From Bog-473 sp036489775 (GTDB taxonomy: Bacteria > Actinomycetota > Acidimicrobiia > Acidimicrobiales > RAAP-2), in NCBI GenBank assembly GCA_036489775.1, contig DASXFC010000058.1, positions 124,001-188,000 on the forward strand: a stretch of DNA of 64,000 bases. Reading direction: 5' to 3'. This document shows, one piece after another, positions 1-8,977 of this stretch (its first letter is position 1; every line of letters begins with the position of its first letter). The position numbers and the translations under genes were made by a program. Below the pieces are notes generated by a model. That model saw only the letters and a list, made by a program, of their open reading frames with translations. It searched no databases and was not told the origin of the DNA.

Positions 1-213
1 GAGATCCAGGACCTGTACCTCTCCGGCGAGAAGGAGAAAGCGGCGGCTCTGGTGCCCGACGACCTGCTCGAGGCCACCTCCCTGTGCGGACCGGAGGGCT
101 ACATCAAGGATCGGCTGGCCGCTTTCAAGGAGGCCGGCATCACCCACCTCAACGTGAACCCGGTGGGGATGGACCCCGTCGCCATGATCGAGAAGCTCAG
201 CAGTTGGCTCTAG
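1..213 (+). CDS. LLM-class (F420-type) oxidoreductase, C-terminal end only
   Basis: Only the last 70 codons are inside the window; the gene starts upstream. The tail has the helix and strand pattern typical of the C-terminus of luciferase-like flavin/F420-dependent oxidoreductases: a GPEGYIKDRL segment, then a FKEAGITHLNV strand and a closing amphipathic helix ending at TAG. That is known of the family; the specific substrate is not visible. The stop overlaps the likely TTG start of the FAD monooxygenase at 204, so the two genes look translationally coupled. It opens the catabolic array that runs to 15559. Confidence 0.7.
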   Translation, partial: EIQDLYLSGEKEKAAALVPDDLLEATSLCGPEGYIKDRLAAFKEAGITHLNVNPVGMDPVAMIEKLSSWL

Positions 214-1622
214 AGGCGAAACAGCCGATCATCGTCGCCGGCGGCAGCATCGCCGGCCTGGCCACGGCCCTTGCTTTCGGACGCCTCGGCCACGAGGTCA
301 CCGTGCTCGAGCGTGATGCCCTGGTCGAGGCCGATGACGCCGAGGCGGCGTTCGGCATCGAGCGGGTCGGTGCACCTCAGGCCCATCAGACTCACGGCTT
401 CTTGGCCCGGTTGAGCGTCGTCCTGCGCCAGCACTTCCCGGACATCTACGAGAAGTTGCGAACCTCGGGGGCTGAGGCGATGACGCTGACCTCTGGCCTG
501 GGCGAGCCTCAGCCGGGTGATGAGGACCTGAGCGTGCTGATCGTGCGCCGGACCACCCTCGAGTGGCTGTTGCGCGAGGCGGTACGAGCGGAACCGCACG
601 TGACCTACCGCTCCGAGGTCGGGGTCGACGGCTTGCTGGTCACCGACGATGGTGCGGCCGTGACCCACGTGAGGGGCGTCCGGCTTTCCGACGGCACCGA
701 GCTGACTGGTGACGTGGTCGCCTGCACCGGCCGGCGTGGCGCCGAAACAACCTGGCTGGCCGCTCACGGCGTCGACATCGCCGAGAAGACCACGCCGACG
801 CACATCGTCTATCTGACCCGCTGGTACCGCCGACCCGAGGCTATGGAACTGGCGGTCGATGCTCGGCTCGGCGGGGACTTCGGCTACCTCAAGTACCTGG
901 CCATCCCCTGCGACGGCTCCACCTTCTCGGTCACCCTGGCCGTACGGGCCAAGGACAGCGAGTTGCGCAGCCGCCTGCTCGAGCCCGGAGCCTTCGATCG
1001 GGCCTGCCGGATCCTGCCGGGACCGGATCGCTTCTTCGCCCTCGAGGGGGTGGAGGCGCTCGGGCCGGTGCGGCCCATGGGCGGCCTGATCAACCGCATC
1101 CGCTACTTCACCGACCGCACGGGCGCCCCGCTGGTCACGGGCTTCGCTGCGGTGGGGGACGCCCACACCTGCACCAACCCGATGTACGGCCGGGGCTGCT
1201 CGCTGGCCTTCGTCCAGGCCACGCTGCTGGCCGACGCCTACGCCGCCCATCCCGACGACGCCAGTGCCCGTGCCGCAACCTACGCGGCGTCGTGTACCCG
1301 CGAGGTAGAACCCTGGTACCACTCGGCCGTGCTGATGGACGGCATGGGCGACAGCGACGGGATCCCCAAGGAGCCCGATCCGATCAGTAAGAAGTTCGGT
1401 GCGCTGGTGGCCGACGTGATGCTGGGCCGCGGGGCCGATCCGATCATCGCCCGTGGCCTGCTCCGCATGATCAACACGCTGACCCGCCCCGACGAACTCA
1501 TGTCCGACGGTGAATTCATGACGGCGGTAGCGTCGTACTTCGCGGGGCCCGAGTCAGATCTGTCAGACCTTGATGCGCTGCGCGTGAGCCGCGGCACATT
1601 GCTAGAAGCCGCGGCGGCCTGA
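204..1622 (+). CDS. FAD-dependent monooxygenase / hydroxylase-like oxidoreductase
   Basis: This is a predicted 472-residue flavoprotein. Residues 9-37 form a dinucleotide-binding fold with GGSIAGL in place of the usual GxGxxG and the acidic residue ending strand 2 (VTVLER). A second FAD motif, AVGDAHTCTNP, lies near residue 316. The family hydroxylates or otherwise oxidises small organic molecules, often aromatic, with NAD(P)H and O2; the substrate here is unknown. I chose TTG at 204: the open frame extends to 84, but the extra residues are out of family and antisense-like in composition. TTG204 overlaps the previous stop and has GAGAAG upstream. The next gene starts 24 bases after its stop, so they probably share an operon. 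Confidence 0.75.
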   Translation: MALEAKQPIIVAGGSIAGLATALAFGRLGHEVTVLERDALVEADDAEAAFGIERVGAPQAHQTHGFLARLSVVLRQHFPDIYEKLRTSGAEAMTLTSGLGEPQPGDEDLSVLIVRRTTLEWLLREAVRAEPHVTYRSEVGVDGLLVTDDGAAVTHVRGVRLSDGTELTGDVVACTGRRGAETTWLAAHGVDIAEKTTPTHIVYLTRWYRRPEAMELAVDARLGGDFGYLKYLAIPCDGSTFSVTLAVRAKDSELRSRLLEPGAFDRACRILPGPDRFFALEGVEALGPVRPMGGLINRIRYFTDRTGAPLVTGFAAVGDAHTCTNPMYGRGCSLAFVQATLLADAYAAHPDDASARAATYAASCTREVEPWYHSAVLMDGMGDSDGIPKEPDPISKKFGALVADVMLGRGADPIIARGLLRMINTLTRPDELMSDGEFMTAVASYFAGPESDLSDLDALRVSRGTLLEAAAA

Positions 1623-1646
1623 GCCGGCGCCTGGGAGAGGAGCATC

Positions 1647-3359
1647 ATGTACGACCTGATCATCCGCAACGGGACGATCGCCGACGGGTCCGGTCGGCCG
1701 ACCCGGGTGGGCGACGTAGCCATTGAGGGCAACCGGATTGTGGCCGTCGGGGAGGTCGAGGGGCCGGCCGTCCGCGAGATCGACGCCGAAGGCAAGCTGG
1801 TGACACCCGGCTGGGTGGACGTCCACACCCATTACGACGGACAGGTCACCTGGGACCCCGAGGTCTCGCCGTCGGGTTGGCATGGCGTGACCACTGTGGT
1901 CATGGGGAACTGCGGTGTCGGTTTCGCACCGGCCCGTTCGACTGACCGCGAGTGGCTGATCCAGTTGATGGAGGGCGTCGAGGACATCCCCGGGACGGCC
2001 CTGGCCGAGGGGATGAACTGGAACTGGGAGAGCTTTCCCGAGTACCTCGACGAGGTGGAGCGCACCGACCGGTTGCTCGACGTGGCGTCCCTGGTGCCAC
2101 ACGGTGCCCTGCGCGCCTTCGTACTGGGAGAGGGCAGAGCCAATGACCTGGCCACTTCCGAAGAGATCGCCGAGATGGCAGCGCTGGTGCGCGAAGCGGT
2201 GCACGCCGGAGCCATCGGTGCCTCGACCACGCGGACGGTGCTGCACCGGGCCAAGGACGGAGAGCTGGCTGCCGGGACCACCGCCGCGGCCGCCGAGCTC
2301 ATCGGCATCGGTGAAGCGCTGGGCAAGGCCGGACACCGGGTCTTCTCGGTGGCCAGCGACATGATGGACCTCGACCACGAGTTCGCCTGGATGTCGGAGA
2401 TCTCGACCCGGGCCGGCGTGCCGGTGACTTACCAGGTGTTGCAAGCGGACTTCGCACCGGAGCTGTGGCGGGAATGGATCAACCGGGGCGTGGCCGCCAA
2501 CCGCCAGGGCGCCTGGCTGGTCCCGCAGGTGGCCGGGAAGCCGACGTCGTTGATGGTGGGCTTCCAGTCGGCGACCCACCCGTTCTCGCACCATCAGACC
2601 TTCCAGGCGTTGAAGCACCTTCCTTTCGACGAGATGGTGGCCAAGCTGGCCAGTCCCGAGGTACGCCAGGCCATGCTGGCCGAACAGCCCAGCTCCGGCG
2701 GCTTCGTTGCCGTCCTGCGCGCCCAGGTGCACAAGCTCTTCCCATTGGGTGACCCGCCGGACTACGAGCCGGCACCCGAGGCGAGCGTGGCTGCCATCGC
2801 GGCCCGGGAGGGCAAGTCGACCGACGAGGTGCTCTACGACATGATGCTCCAGCGCAATGGGCGCGAGCTCCTCTACTTGCCGATCCTCGACTACTCCGGG
2901 GGCAACCTCGACGCCGTGCGGGAGATGTTGGTGCACCCGGCCACGGTGCTCGGGCTCGGCGACGGGGGTGCGCACTGCGGCGTGCTTTGTGACGCCAGCC
3001 TGCCCACTTTCATGCTGGCGCACTGGGCGCGTGACCGCCACCGCGGTGACAAGCTCCCGGTCGAGCAGGTCGTGCACCTGCAGACCCGCCGGACGGCTGC
3101 GCTCTACGGCTTCAACGACCGGGGCCTGCTGGCTCCGGGATACCTGGCCGACGTGAACGTCATCGACCACGAGGCGCTGGCGCTCGAGTCACCCGAGATG
3201 GTCTTCGACCTCCCGGCGTCGGGGAAGCGCCTGATTCAACGGGCCCACGGCTACGTGGCCACGGTGAAGTCCGGTGTGGTGGTGCGGGAGCACGACGAGT
3301 CGACCGGGGCACTCCCGGGCCGGCTGCTGCGTGGTCCCCAGCCTGCTCCGGTTGGCTAA
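1647..3359 (+). CDS. N-acyl-D-amino-acid deacylase (D-aminoacylase) family amidohydrolase
   Basis: This is a cytoplasmic metal-dependent hydrolase of 570 residues. Strand 1 carries the metal-binding H60-T-H62 in VDVHTHYDGQ. The conserved HGVTTVVMGNCGVGFAP block follows, and near the end come GDGGAHCG and a late beta-sandwich with ADVNVID. D-aminoacylases remove N-acyl groups from D-amino acids, but many actinobacterial members have unknown substrates, so the name marks a family only. ATG1647 has a strong GGGAGAGGAG ribosome site. It is close in sequence to the protein at 28520-30259, sharing long runs such as EGVEDIPGTALAEG. Its 3' end overlaps the convergent SnoaL-like gene by four bases. 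Confidence 0.85.
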   Translation: MYDLIIRNGTIADGSGRPTRVGDVAIEGNRIVAVGEVEGPAVREIDAEGKLVTPGWVDVHTHYDGQVTWDPEVSPSGWHGVTTVVMGNCGVGFAPARSTDREWLIQLMEGVEDIPGTALAEGMNWNWESFPEYLDEVERTDRLLDVASLVPHGALRAFVLGEGRANDLATSEEIAEMAALVREAVHAGAIGASTTRTVLHRAKDGELAAGTTAAAAELIGIGEALGKAGHRVFSVASDMMDLDHEFAWMSEISTRAGVPVTYQVLQADFAPELWREWINRGVAANRQGAWLVPQVAGKPTSLMVGFQSATHPFSHHQTFQALKHLPFDEMVAKLASPEVRQAMLAEQPSSGGFVAVLRAQVHKLFPLGDPPDYEPAPEASVAAIAAREGKSTDEVLYDMMLQRNGRELLYLPILDYSGGNLDAVREMLVHPATVLGLGDGGAHCGVLCDASLPTFMLAHWARDRHRGDKLPVEQVVHLQTRRTAALYGFNDRGLLAPGYLADVNVIDHEALALESPEMVFDLPASGKRLIQRAHGYVATVKSGVVVREHDESTGALPGRLLRGPQPAPVG

Positions 3360-3751
3360 GACTCAGGGGCAGACCGGTCGGCGGTGCGCAAGGCGTCGTC
3401 GAATCCGGTGATGGTGATGCGGCGGATTCGTCCGTCGACCAGTTCGAAGACGTCGTGGACCCTGCTGGTATGGCCGCCCAGGCGGACTTCGATGTCCACG
3501 CTGACGCGCCGGCCATCGTCCTCGATGGTCAACGGCCCCGGCGTCGGCTGGAAGTCGGGGAAGGTGAACGTGTTCGAGATGTAGTAGTTCAGCACTTCGT
3601 CACGCCCTTCGAGGTAAGTCGCTCCACTCTCGAGGACGGCATCGGGCGTGAACAGATTTTCGAGCAAGCTGACATCCTGGGCGGTGACCGCAGTGAAGTA
3701 GTCAGCGATCACCGCCTCGACTGCGTCCAGAGGTGAGGAAAAGTCGGTCAT
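3356..3751 (-). CDS. SnoaL-like / NTF2-fold small protein
   Basis: This 131-residue protein has the layout of the SnoaL-like NTF2 superfamily: an N-terminal helix (AVEAVIADYFTAV), then L-F-x-PDAVLE, then a four-stranded sheet ending VFELVDGRIRRITI. Such proteins act as small-molecule isomerases, cyclases, dehydratases or only as binding folds; the sequence does not say which. It lies 7 bases after the amidohydrolase-2 gene on the same strand and is probably its operon partner. The stop overlaps the end of the convergent D-aminoacylase gene. Confidence 0.75.
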   Translation of the reverse strand: MTDFSSPLDAVEAVIADYFTAVTAQDVSLLENLFTPDAVLESGATYLEGRDEVLNYYISNTFTFPDFQPTPGPLTIEDDGRRVSVDIEVRLGGHTSRVHDVFELVDGRIRRITITGFDDALRTADRSAPES

Positions 3752-3758
3752 AGCTCGT

Positions 3759-4988
3759 TCAGCCGCTCGGGCTGCGCCAGTCGTCGCGATCGGGCAAGGG
3801 GTGACGGAACAGGCGCGCCGCGTTGCCGCCGGCGACCGCCCGGAGTTCGTCGGGTGGGAGGGCGCCCCAATTGTCCATCAACACCTGCTGGGTGTCGGGC
3901 CAGGACGAGTCGGCGTGGGGGTAGTCGCTCTCGACCATGATGTGATCGAGGCCGATCCGGTGGCGCAACGGGATCATGGAGGGGTCGTCGATCGAGCAGA
4001 ACCAGAAGTTGCGCCCCAAGACCTCGCTCGGTTTGAGCGCGGAAGGCCAGGCCGTGCTCTCGTTGCCCGAGGCCGAATGGTCGAGGACATAATCGACCCG
4101 GTCCATCAGCATGGGGACCCAACCCAGTCCGCCTTCGGACATGGCGATGTTCAGCTTGGGGAAGCGCAGCGGCACGCCCGACCACAGCCATTCACCGGCC
4201 GCCACCAGCGCGTTGACCGGGAAGAGGGTGGGCAGGAGCTCGAACGGCGGACCGGGCGAGGGGAGCGGGGCCCAGGCTGAGGCGCCGGTGTGCAGGCAGA
4301 CCACCGTATCCGTCTCCTCGCAGGCGGCGAAGAAGGGATCCCAATGGTCGGTGAAGATGGCCGGCAGCTTGAGCTGGGCCGGGAACTCGGGGAAGCTCAC
4401 CGCCTTGAAACCGCGCTGGGCGTTCATGCGGACGTCGGCCGCCGCGATCGCGATGTCGGCCAGGTAAGGGAGCTGCAGCGGGATGATGCGTTCGGGGTAG
4501 GTGCCGGCCCACACCTCGTGGTGCCAGTCGTTGAAGGCCTGCAGGCAAGCCAGGCCGAGTTCGGGATCCGCCGCCCGGGCATAGACCGATCCGCAGAAAC
4601 CCGAGACCAGTGAGGGGAAGCACAGGGCGGCCCAGATGCCAGCCCGATCCATGTCGAGCATGCGCGCATGGATGTCGAAGCATCCGGGGCGCATCTGGTC
4701 GAAGCGAGCCGGGTCCATCGACCATTCGTCCTTGGGCCTTCCCACGACAGCGTTCAAGCCGACGTTGGGGTAGCGGTTGCCTTCGAAGATCCAGGCTTCG
4801 GAGCCGTCGTCCTCCTCGACGACGTGCGGTGCCTGCGACTGGAGAGCGGAGGGCAGACGGCCCTCGAACAGGTCGCGTGGCTCGATCAGGTGGTCGTCGA
4901 CCGAGATGATCGGCACGTTGATGACTCGCGGCTCGGGATCGGGGAGCAGCGTGGCGACGACGACGCTCCCGGCCTCGGCACCTGGCAT
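3759..4988 (-). CDS. Amidohydrolase-2 (ACMSD/decarboxylase-like) metal-dependent hydrolase
   Basis: This 409-residue TIM-barrel protein belongs to the amidohydrolase-2 group, which holds decarboxylases and C-C or amide hydrolases. Visible marks are SVDDHLIEP at strand 1 (a DxH-type metal site), CLHTGASAW in mid-barrel, MSEGGLGWVP and VESDYPHADSSWP near the end, where the Asp is the late metal ligand. A predicted -10 box, TAGTGT at 4996-5001 on the minus strand, sits 7 bases before the ATG, suggesting a leaderless message. It is divergent from the aldehyde dehydrogenase gene and is followed by the SnoaL-like gene. It resembles the second amidohydrolase-2 gene at 8978. Confidence 0.82.
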   Translation of the reverse strand: MPGAEAGSVVVATLLPDPEPRVINVPIISVDDHLIEPRDLFEGRLPSALQSQAPHVVEEDDGSEAWIFEGNRYPNVGLNAVVGRPKDEWSMDPARFDQMRPGCFDIHARMLDMDRAGIWAALCFPSLVSGFCGSVYARAADPELGLACLQAFNDWHHEVWAGTYPERIIPLQLPYLADIAIAAADVRMNAQRGFKAVSFPEFPAQLKLPAIFTDHWDPFFAACEETDTVVCLHTGASAWAPLPSPGPPFELLPTLFPVNALVAAGEWLWSGVPLRFPKLNIAMSEGGLGWVPMLMDRVDYVLDHSASGNESTAWPSALKPSEVLGRNFWFCSIDDPSMIPLRHRIGLDHIMVESDYPHADSSWPDTQQVLMDNWGALPPDELRAVAGGNAARLFRHPLPDRDDWRSPSG

Positions 4989-4995
4989 GAACGTG

Positions 4996-5001
4996 ACACT
5001 A
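4996..5001 (-). promoter_or_regulatory. Predicted -10 box of a leaderless promoter
   Basis: On the minus strand TAGTGT is followed by 7 bases and then the ATG at 4988. This spacing would place the transcript start at or next to the start codon. I see no convincing -35 at 16-18 bases. Confidence 0.4.
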
Positions 5002-5032
5002 TCGTCAGGTTGGTCGTGATTCCGGGGGTGGG

Positions 5033-6508
5033 ATGAGTTCAGATTCAGATGTCATCGCCCCTGGTCTGGTCATCGACGGTGCGATCGAAGGCGGTGGTGA
5101 GGGCACCTATGCGGTCACCAACCCGGCCCGGCCCTCCGAGGTGGTGCTCCAGGCTCCGGCAGCCTCGCCGGCGCAATTGGACCGAGCGGTGTCGGCGGCT
5201 CGGCGAGCCGTGCCGGCCTGGTCGGCGCTCGACCTGGAGTCCCGGATCGCCGTGGTCACCGCGGCGGCCCGAGCCGGGGTGGCGGCGGTGGAGTCCGGCG
5301 ATCTGGCCCGACTGCTCACCCGTGAGCACGGCAAGGTGTACTGGGAGGCCATCTTCGATGTCTCGACCATGGGCGCCATGGCCGAAGGGTTCGGACCGAT
5401 GGCCGCGGCCGCCCTGGCGCCATCGAGTCGTGGTGCCTCCACATTGGAGTGGGAGCCGCACGGTGTGGTGGCGTCGATCCTTCCCTTCAACTGGCCGGTG
5501 GCCGTCATGGCCAACAAGGTCCTGCCCGCGCTCTTCGCCGGCAACACCACCGTGGTGAAGGTGCCACCCACCTGCCCAGGGGCCGCGCTCCTGGTGGCCG
5601 CCGCCATGGCCGGGGCACTGCCGCCCGGCGTGCTCAACGTGGTCAACGGGCCCAGCCCCGAGCTGGGTGCCGCGCTGGTCGGTCATGGCGACGTGGACAT
5701 GGTGTCGTTCACCGGCGGGGTGTCCACCGGTCAGGTCGTCATGCGGGCCGCCAGCTCGACCACCCGGCCCGTCGTGCTCGAGCTGGGCGGGAACGATGCC
5801 GCCATCGTGGCACCGGACGTGCTCGTCGATGCCGATCTGGCCAACCGGCTGGTGGAGGCGGCCTTCGTGACCAGCGGCCAGGTCTGCATGGCGATCAAGC
5901 GGCTCTACGTGCATCGCGACCGCCTGGATGAGATGGTCGACGCACTGGTCGAGCGGTTGCGGATTGAGGTGGTGGGTGACGGACTGGCCGAGGGCGTGAC
6001 CATGGGTCCGGTGCATCTGGCCAGCGCCCGCGACCGGGTCGAGCAGTTCATCGCTGAGGCGGCGGGGGCGGGCGCGAAGGTGCACCGTCCGGGCTCACTG
6101 CGCGATGAAGACCGGCACGGTGGTGGGTACTTCGTGTCGCCTGCGCTGGTGGTGGCGCCGCCGTCGGGGAGCCAGATCGTGACCGAGGAGCAGTTCGCAC
6201 CGGCGCTGCCGGTGGTGCCCTATGACGAGCTCGACGCGGCGGTCGCGGCGGCCAACGACACGCCGTTCGGGCTGTGCGCTTCCATCTGGAGTGATGACGA
6301 GGACGTGGCGGCCGCCATCGCCCCCCGCCTCCAAGCCGGCACGGTCTTCGTGAACAGCCATGGCATGGCAGCCATCGACATGCACGCGCCCATGGGCGGG
6401 TGGAAGCGATCGGGTTTCGGTCTGGAACTGGGTCCCGAGGGCATGCAGGCGTTGGCCCGACCGCGGGTGACCATCACCAAGCCCCGTGACACAGGAGGTG
6501 GGACATGA
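5033..6508 (+). CDS. NAD(P)-dependent aldehyde dehydrogenase family protein
   Basis: This 491-residue protein oxidises an aldehyde to the acid with NAD(P)+. The oxyanion/cofactor segment ILPFNWPVAV lies near residue 150. The catalytic base is E250 in VVLELGGND and the nucleophile is C285 in SGQVCMA. The length is normal for the family. Start ATG5033 follows GGGGGTGGG. Its stop overlaps the start of the next amidohydrolase in an ATGA, so translation is probably coupled. The partnership suggests that an aldehyde is released or consumed in the same pathway; that is an inference. Confidence 0.9.
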   Translation: MSSDSDVIAPGLVIDGAIEGGGEGTYAVTNPARPSEVVLQAPAASPAQLDRAVSAARRAVPAWSALDLESRIAVVTAAARAGVAAVESGDLARLLTREHGKVYWEAIFDVSTMGAMAEGFGPMAAAALAPSSRGASTLEWEPHGVVASILPFNWPVAVMANKVLPALFAGNTTVVKVPPTCPGAALLVAAAMAGALPPGVLNVVNGPSPELGAALVGHGDVDMVSFTGGVSTGQVVMRAASSTTRPVVLELGGNDAAIVAPDVLVDADLANRLVEAAFVTSGQVCMAIKRLYVHRDRLDEMVDALVERLRIEVVGDGLAEGVTMGPVHLASARDRVEQFIAEAAGAGAKVHRPGSLRDEDRHGGGYFVSPALVVAPPSGSQIVTEEQFAPALPVVPYDELDAAVAAANDTPFGLCASIWSDDEDVAAAIAPRLQAGTVFVNSHGMAAIDMHAPMGGWKRSGFGLELGPEGMQALARPRVTITKPRDTGGGT

Positions 6509-8253
6509 CATTGGCCATTCGTGGTGGCACCGTGGTCGACGGGACCGGGGCCGACGCGGTCCTGGCCGACGTGGTGATCGACGGGGATCGGATCGTCGCC
6601 GTTGGCCCCGACGCGGCTTCCTCGGCGGACGCTGACACCGTGATCGATGCCTCCGGGCTCATGGTGGCCCCGGGCTTCATCGACCTGCACACCCACTACG
6701 ACGCCCAGCTGTTCTGGGACCCCAACGCCAGCCCGTCGCCGCTGCATGGGGTGACCACAGTCATGGGCGGCAATTGCGGCTTCTCGTTGGCGCCGGCCGG
6801 GCCCGAGCACGTGGACTACCTGGCCCGGATGATGGCCCGGGTCGAGGGCATGCCGCTGGCGGCGCTGCGGGAGGGATTGTCCTGGGACTGGTCCACCTTC
6901 GGTGAGTGGTTGGGGTTCCTCGAAGGTCGGATTGCAGTGAACGCAGGGTTCCTCGTGGGCCACTCGACGCTGCGCCGGCTGGTCATGGGTGACCGGGCCG
7001 TGGGACAAGAAGCGACGGAGGCTGACGTCGCGGCCATGGTGGAGGCGCTGCATGCCGCGATCACCGAAGGTGCGCTGGGGTTCTCGACCTCACAAGTGCA
7101 CACCCACAACGACGGAGACGGGTCACCGGTGCCCTCACGTGCCGCCAGCCGGGAGGAGATCGAGACGCTGGCCGCGGCCGTGTGCTCGCATGAGGGCACC
7201 ACGATCGAGATGATCGTGCCGGGCTGTCTCAACGGGTTCAGTGAGGAGGAGATCAATTTCCTGGCCCACATTTCCCTGTTGGCGGACCGGCCCGTCAACT
7301 GGAACGTGCTGGGCGTGTCGGCCATGAATCCCGACGGCGTGTGGAGCCAGCTCAACGCCAGCACGATGGCGGCAGAGCAGGCAGCGACCGTGGTGGCCCT
7401 GACGCTCCCGCACACCATGCAGCTGCGACTGAGCTTCGAGCACGGCGCCATCCTCGACGGCCTGCCCGGATGGCGGGAGACCTTTGCCCTCCCGGTGTCC
7501 GAGCGCATCGGAGCGTTGGCGGACCCGGCCGTCCGGAAGCGACTCAATGACGGGGCCCACTCGCCCGAAGCCGGGATTCTGGGCCATCTGGCCGTGTGGG
7601 AGCGCTTGATCTTCGAGGAGACCTTCGCACCGGAGAACAAAGGGCTCGAGGGCCGATCGGTGGGTGAGCTGGCCCGGGAGCGTGGCATCGATCCCTTTGA
7701 CGCGCTGCTCGATGTGGTGGTGGCCGATGCCTTGCGGACCGGGTTGCGGCCGCCCATCCCCGAGTCGGAAGCCGACTGGTCGCTTCGGGCTGAGACCTGG
7801 AAGGACCCCCGAGCCATCGTCGGTGGTTCCGATGCCGGCGCCCATCTCGACACCATGTGCGGTGCGGTCTACTCGACCTCCATGTTGGGGGATGGGGTCC
7901 GCCAGCGTGGACTGCTGAGCTGGGAGGAGGCCATCCGCCAACTCACCGATATCCCAGCCCGGCTCTACGGGGTGCGCGATCGCGGTCGGTTGACATCTGG
8001 CAGTTTTGCCGACGTGGTGGTCTTCGACCCCGAGCGCATCGGGCCTGGCGTGGTGCGCACCCGGGACGACCTGCCCGGCGGAGCCAGCCGGCTCTACGCC
8101 GAGGCCATTGGGGTGGAACACGTGCTGGTGAACGGCACGGCGATCGTGCACGGTGCGGAGTTCACCGGGGCCACGCCGGGCCAGATACTGCGTTCGGGGC
8201 GTGACACCCAGACGGTTCACGCCGGTTCGAACTGGTTGGCAGCTGCGCGTTGA
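6505..8253 (+). CDS. N-acyl-D-amino-acid deacylase family amidohydrolase (divergent paralogue)
   Basis: This is a 582-residue amidohydrolase. H62-T-H64 in IDLHTHYDAQ is the first metal pair; HGVTTVMGGNCGFSLAP follows, and VGGSDAGAHLD near residue 450 supplies the late Asp. It is clearly in the D-aminoacylase-like family but is more distant from the proteins at 1647 and 28520 than those are from each other, so a different substrate is likely. The gene overlaps the aldehyde dehydrogenase by ATGA and is followed after 7 bases by a methyltransferase gene, which suggests one transcript for all three. Confidence 0.85.
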   Translation: MTLAIRGGTVVDGTGADAVLADVVIDGDRIVAVGPDAASSADADTVIDASGLMVAPGFIDLHTHYDAQLFWDPNASPSPLHGVTTVMGGNCGFSLAPAGPEHVDYLARMMARVEGMPLAALREGLSWDWSTFGEWLGFLEGRIAVNAGFLVGHSTLRRLVMGDRAVGQEATEADVAAMVEALHAAITEGALGFSTSQVHTHNDGDGSPVPSRAASREEIETLAAAVCSHEGTTIEMIVPGCLNGFSEEEINFLAHISLLADRPVNWNVLGVSAMNPDGVWSQLNASTMAAEQAATVVALTLPHTMQLRLSFEHGAILDGLPGWRETFALPVSERIGALADPAVRKRLNDGAHSPEAGILGHLAVWERLIFEETFAPENKGLEGRSVGELARERGIDPFDALLDVVVADALRTGLRPPIPESEADWSLRAETWKDPRAIVGGSDAGAHLDTMCGAVYSTSMLGDGVRQRGLLSWEEAIRQLTDIPARLYGVRDRGRLTSGSFADVVVFDPERIGPGVVRTRDDLPGGASRLYAEAIGVEHVLVNGTAIVHGAEFTGATPGQILRSGRDTQTVHAGSNWLAAAR

Positions 8254-8260
8254 CCTCCTG

Positions 8261-8857
8261 ATGGCTCGCCCCGTGTGGAATCACAACACGCACTACCAAC
8301 GGCTGATTCTGCGGGCGCTGCCATCTCCGTGTCACCACGCCCTCGATGTCGGCTGTGGGGTCGGCATGCTGACCCGCCAGCTGAGCGACCAGGCCGAAGC
8401 GGTCACGGGCATCGACCGCCACGGTCACTCCATCGCCGAAGCCCGGGCGCAGAATAATGCACCGAACATCACGTACCTGCTCGACGATTTCATGACCCAT
8501 CCGTTTGAACTCGGGTCCTTCGATGCCATCACTTCGGTGGCGGCGCTGCATCACATGCCGGTACGAGAGGCGCTGGGACGCATGCGGATACTGCTCCGTC
8601 CGGGTGGGACGTTGGCCCTGGTCGAAATCGCGCAGTCTCGGCTGCCTCGGGACATCGTCTATGAGGGGATGGGCGCCGTGGCCCACCGTCTGCACAAGAT
8701 CACGAAGGAGCACCGGCAGCACCCCAGCCCGGTGCTCGAGCCGACGATGTCCTACGCCGAGATCCGGGCCGTGATTGAAGAGGAGCTACCGGGTGCCCAC
8801 TACCGGCGGCTGGTGCTGTGGCGCTACGCGGTGGTGTGGCAGAAACCGTCGAGCTGA
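8261..8857 (+). CDS. Class I SAM-dependent methyltransferase
   Basis: This 198-residue protein has the full Rossmann methyltransferase core. Motif I is ALDVGCGVGML at about residues 26-36, the acidic end of strand 2 is GIDRHGHS, motif II is in FDAITSVAALHHM, and motif III is LLRPGGTLALVE. The acceptor is not evident. I start at ATG8261; the frame is open upstream, but that part lies inside the previous gene. It is the last gene of the aldehyde dehydrogenase-amidohydrolase operon. Its codons are slightly less G/C-rich at third positions than its neighbours. Confidence 0.8.
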   Translation: MARPVWNHNTHYQRLILRALPSPCHHALDVGCGVGMLTRQLSDQAEAVTGIDRHGHSIAEARAQNNAPNITYLLDDFMTHPFELGSFDAITSVAALHHMPVREALGRMRILLRPGGTLALVEIAQSRLPRDIVYEGMGAVAHRLHKITKEHRQHPSPVLEPTMSYAEIRAVIEEELPGAHYRRLVLWRYAVVWQKPSS

Positions 8858-8977
8858 GTCGCCACTTGACGAGATGCGAAGGTTGCGAGACACCGAGCGG
8901 CTATACGATGACCACGGGTGCGGTTGACGCCGTTGGCATTGGAATGCGTCTGAATGGAGAGGGGGACCAGCACTTCC

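Noticed and set aside
1602..3170. Long open frame on the minus strand opposite the D-aminoacylase gene
   Set aside because: It mirrors the G/C-rich codons of the plus-strand gene, is rich in His/Arg/Gln as antisense shadows are, and has no recognisable domain.
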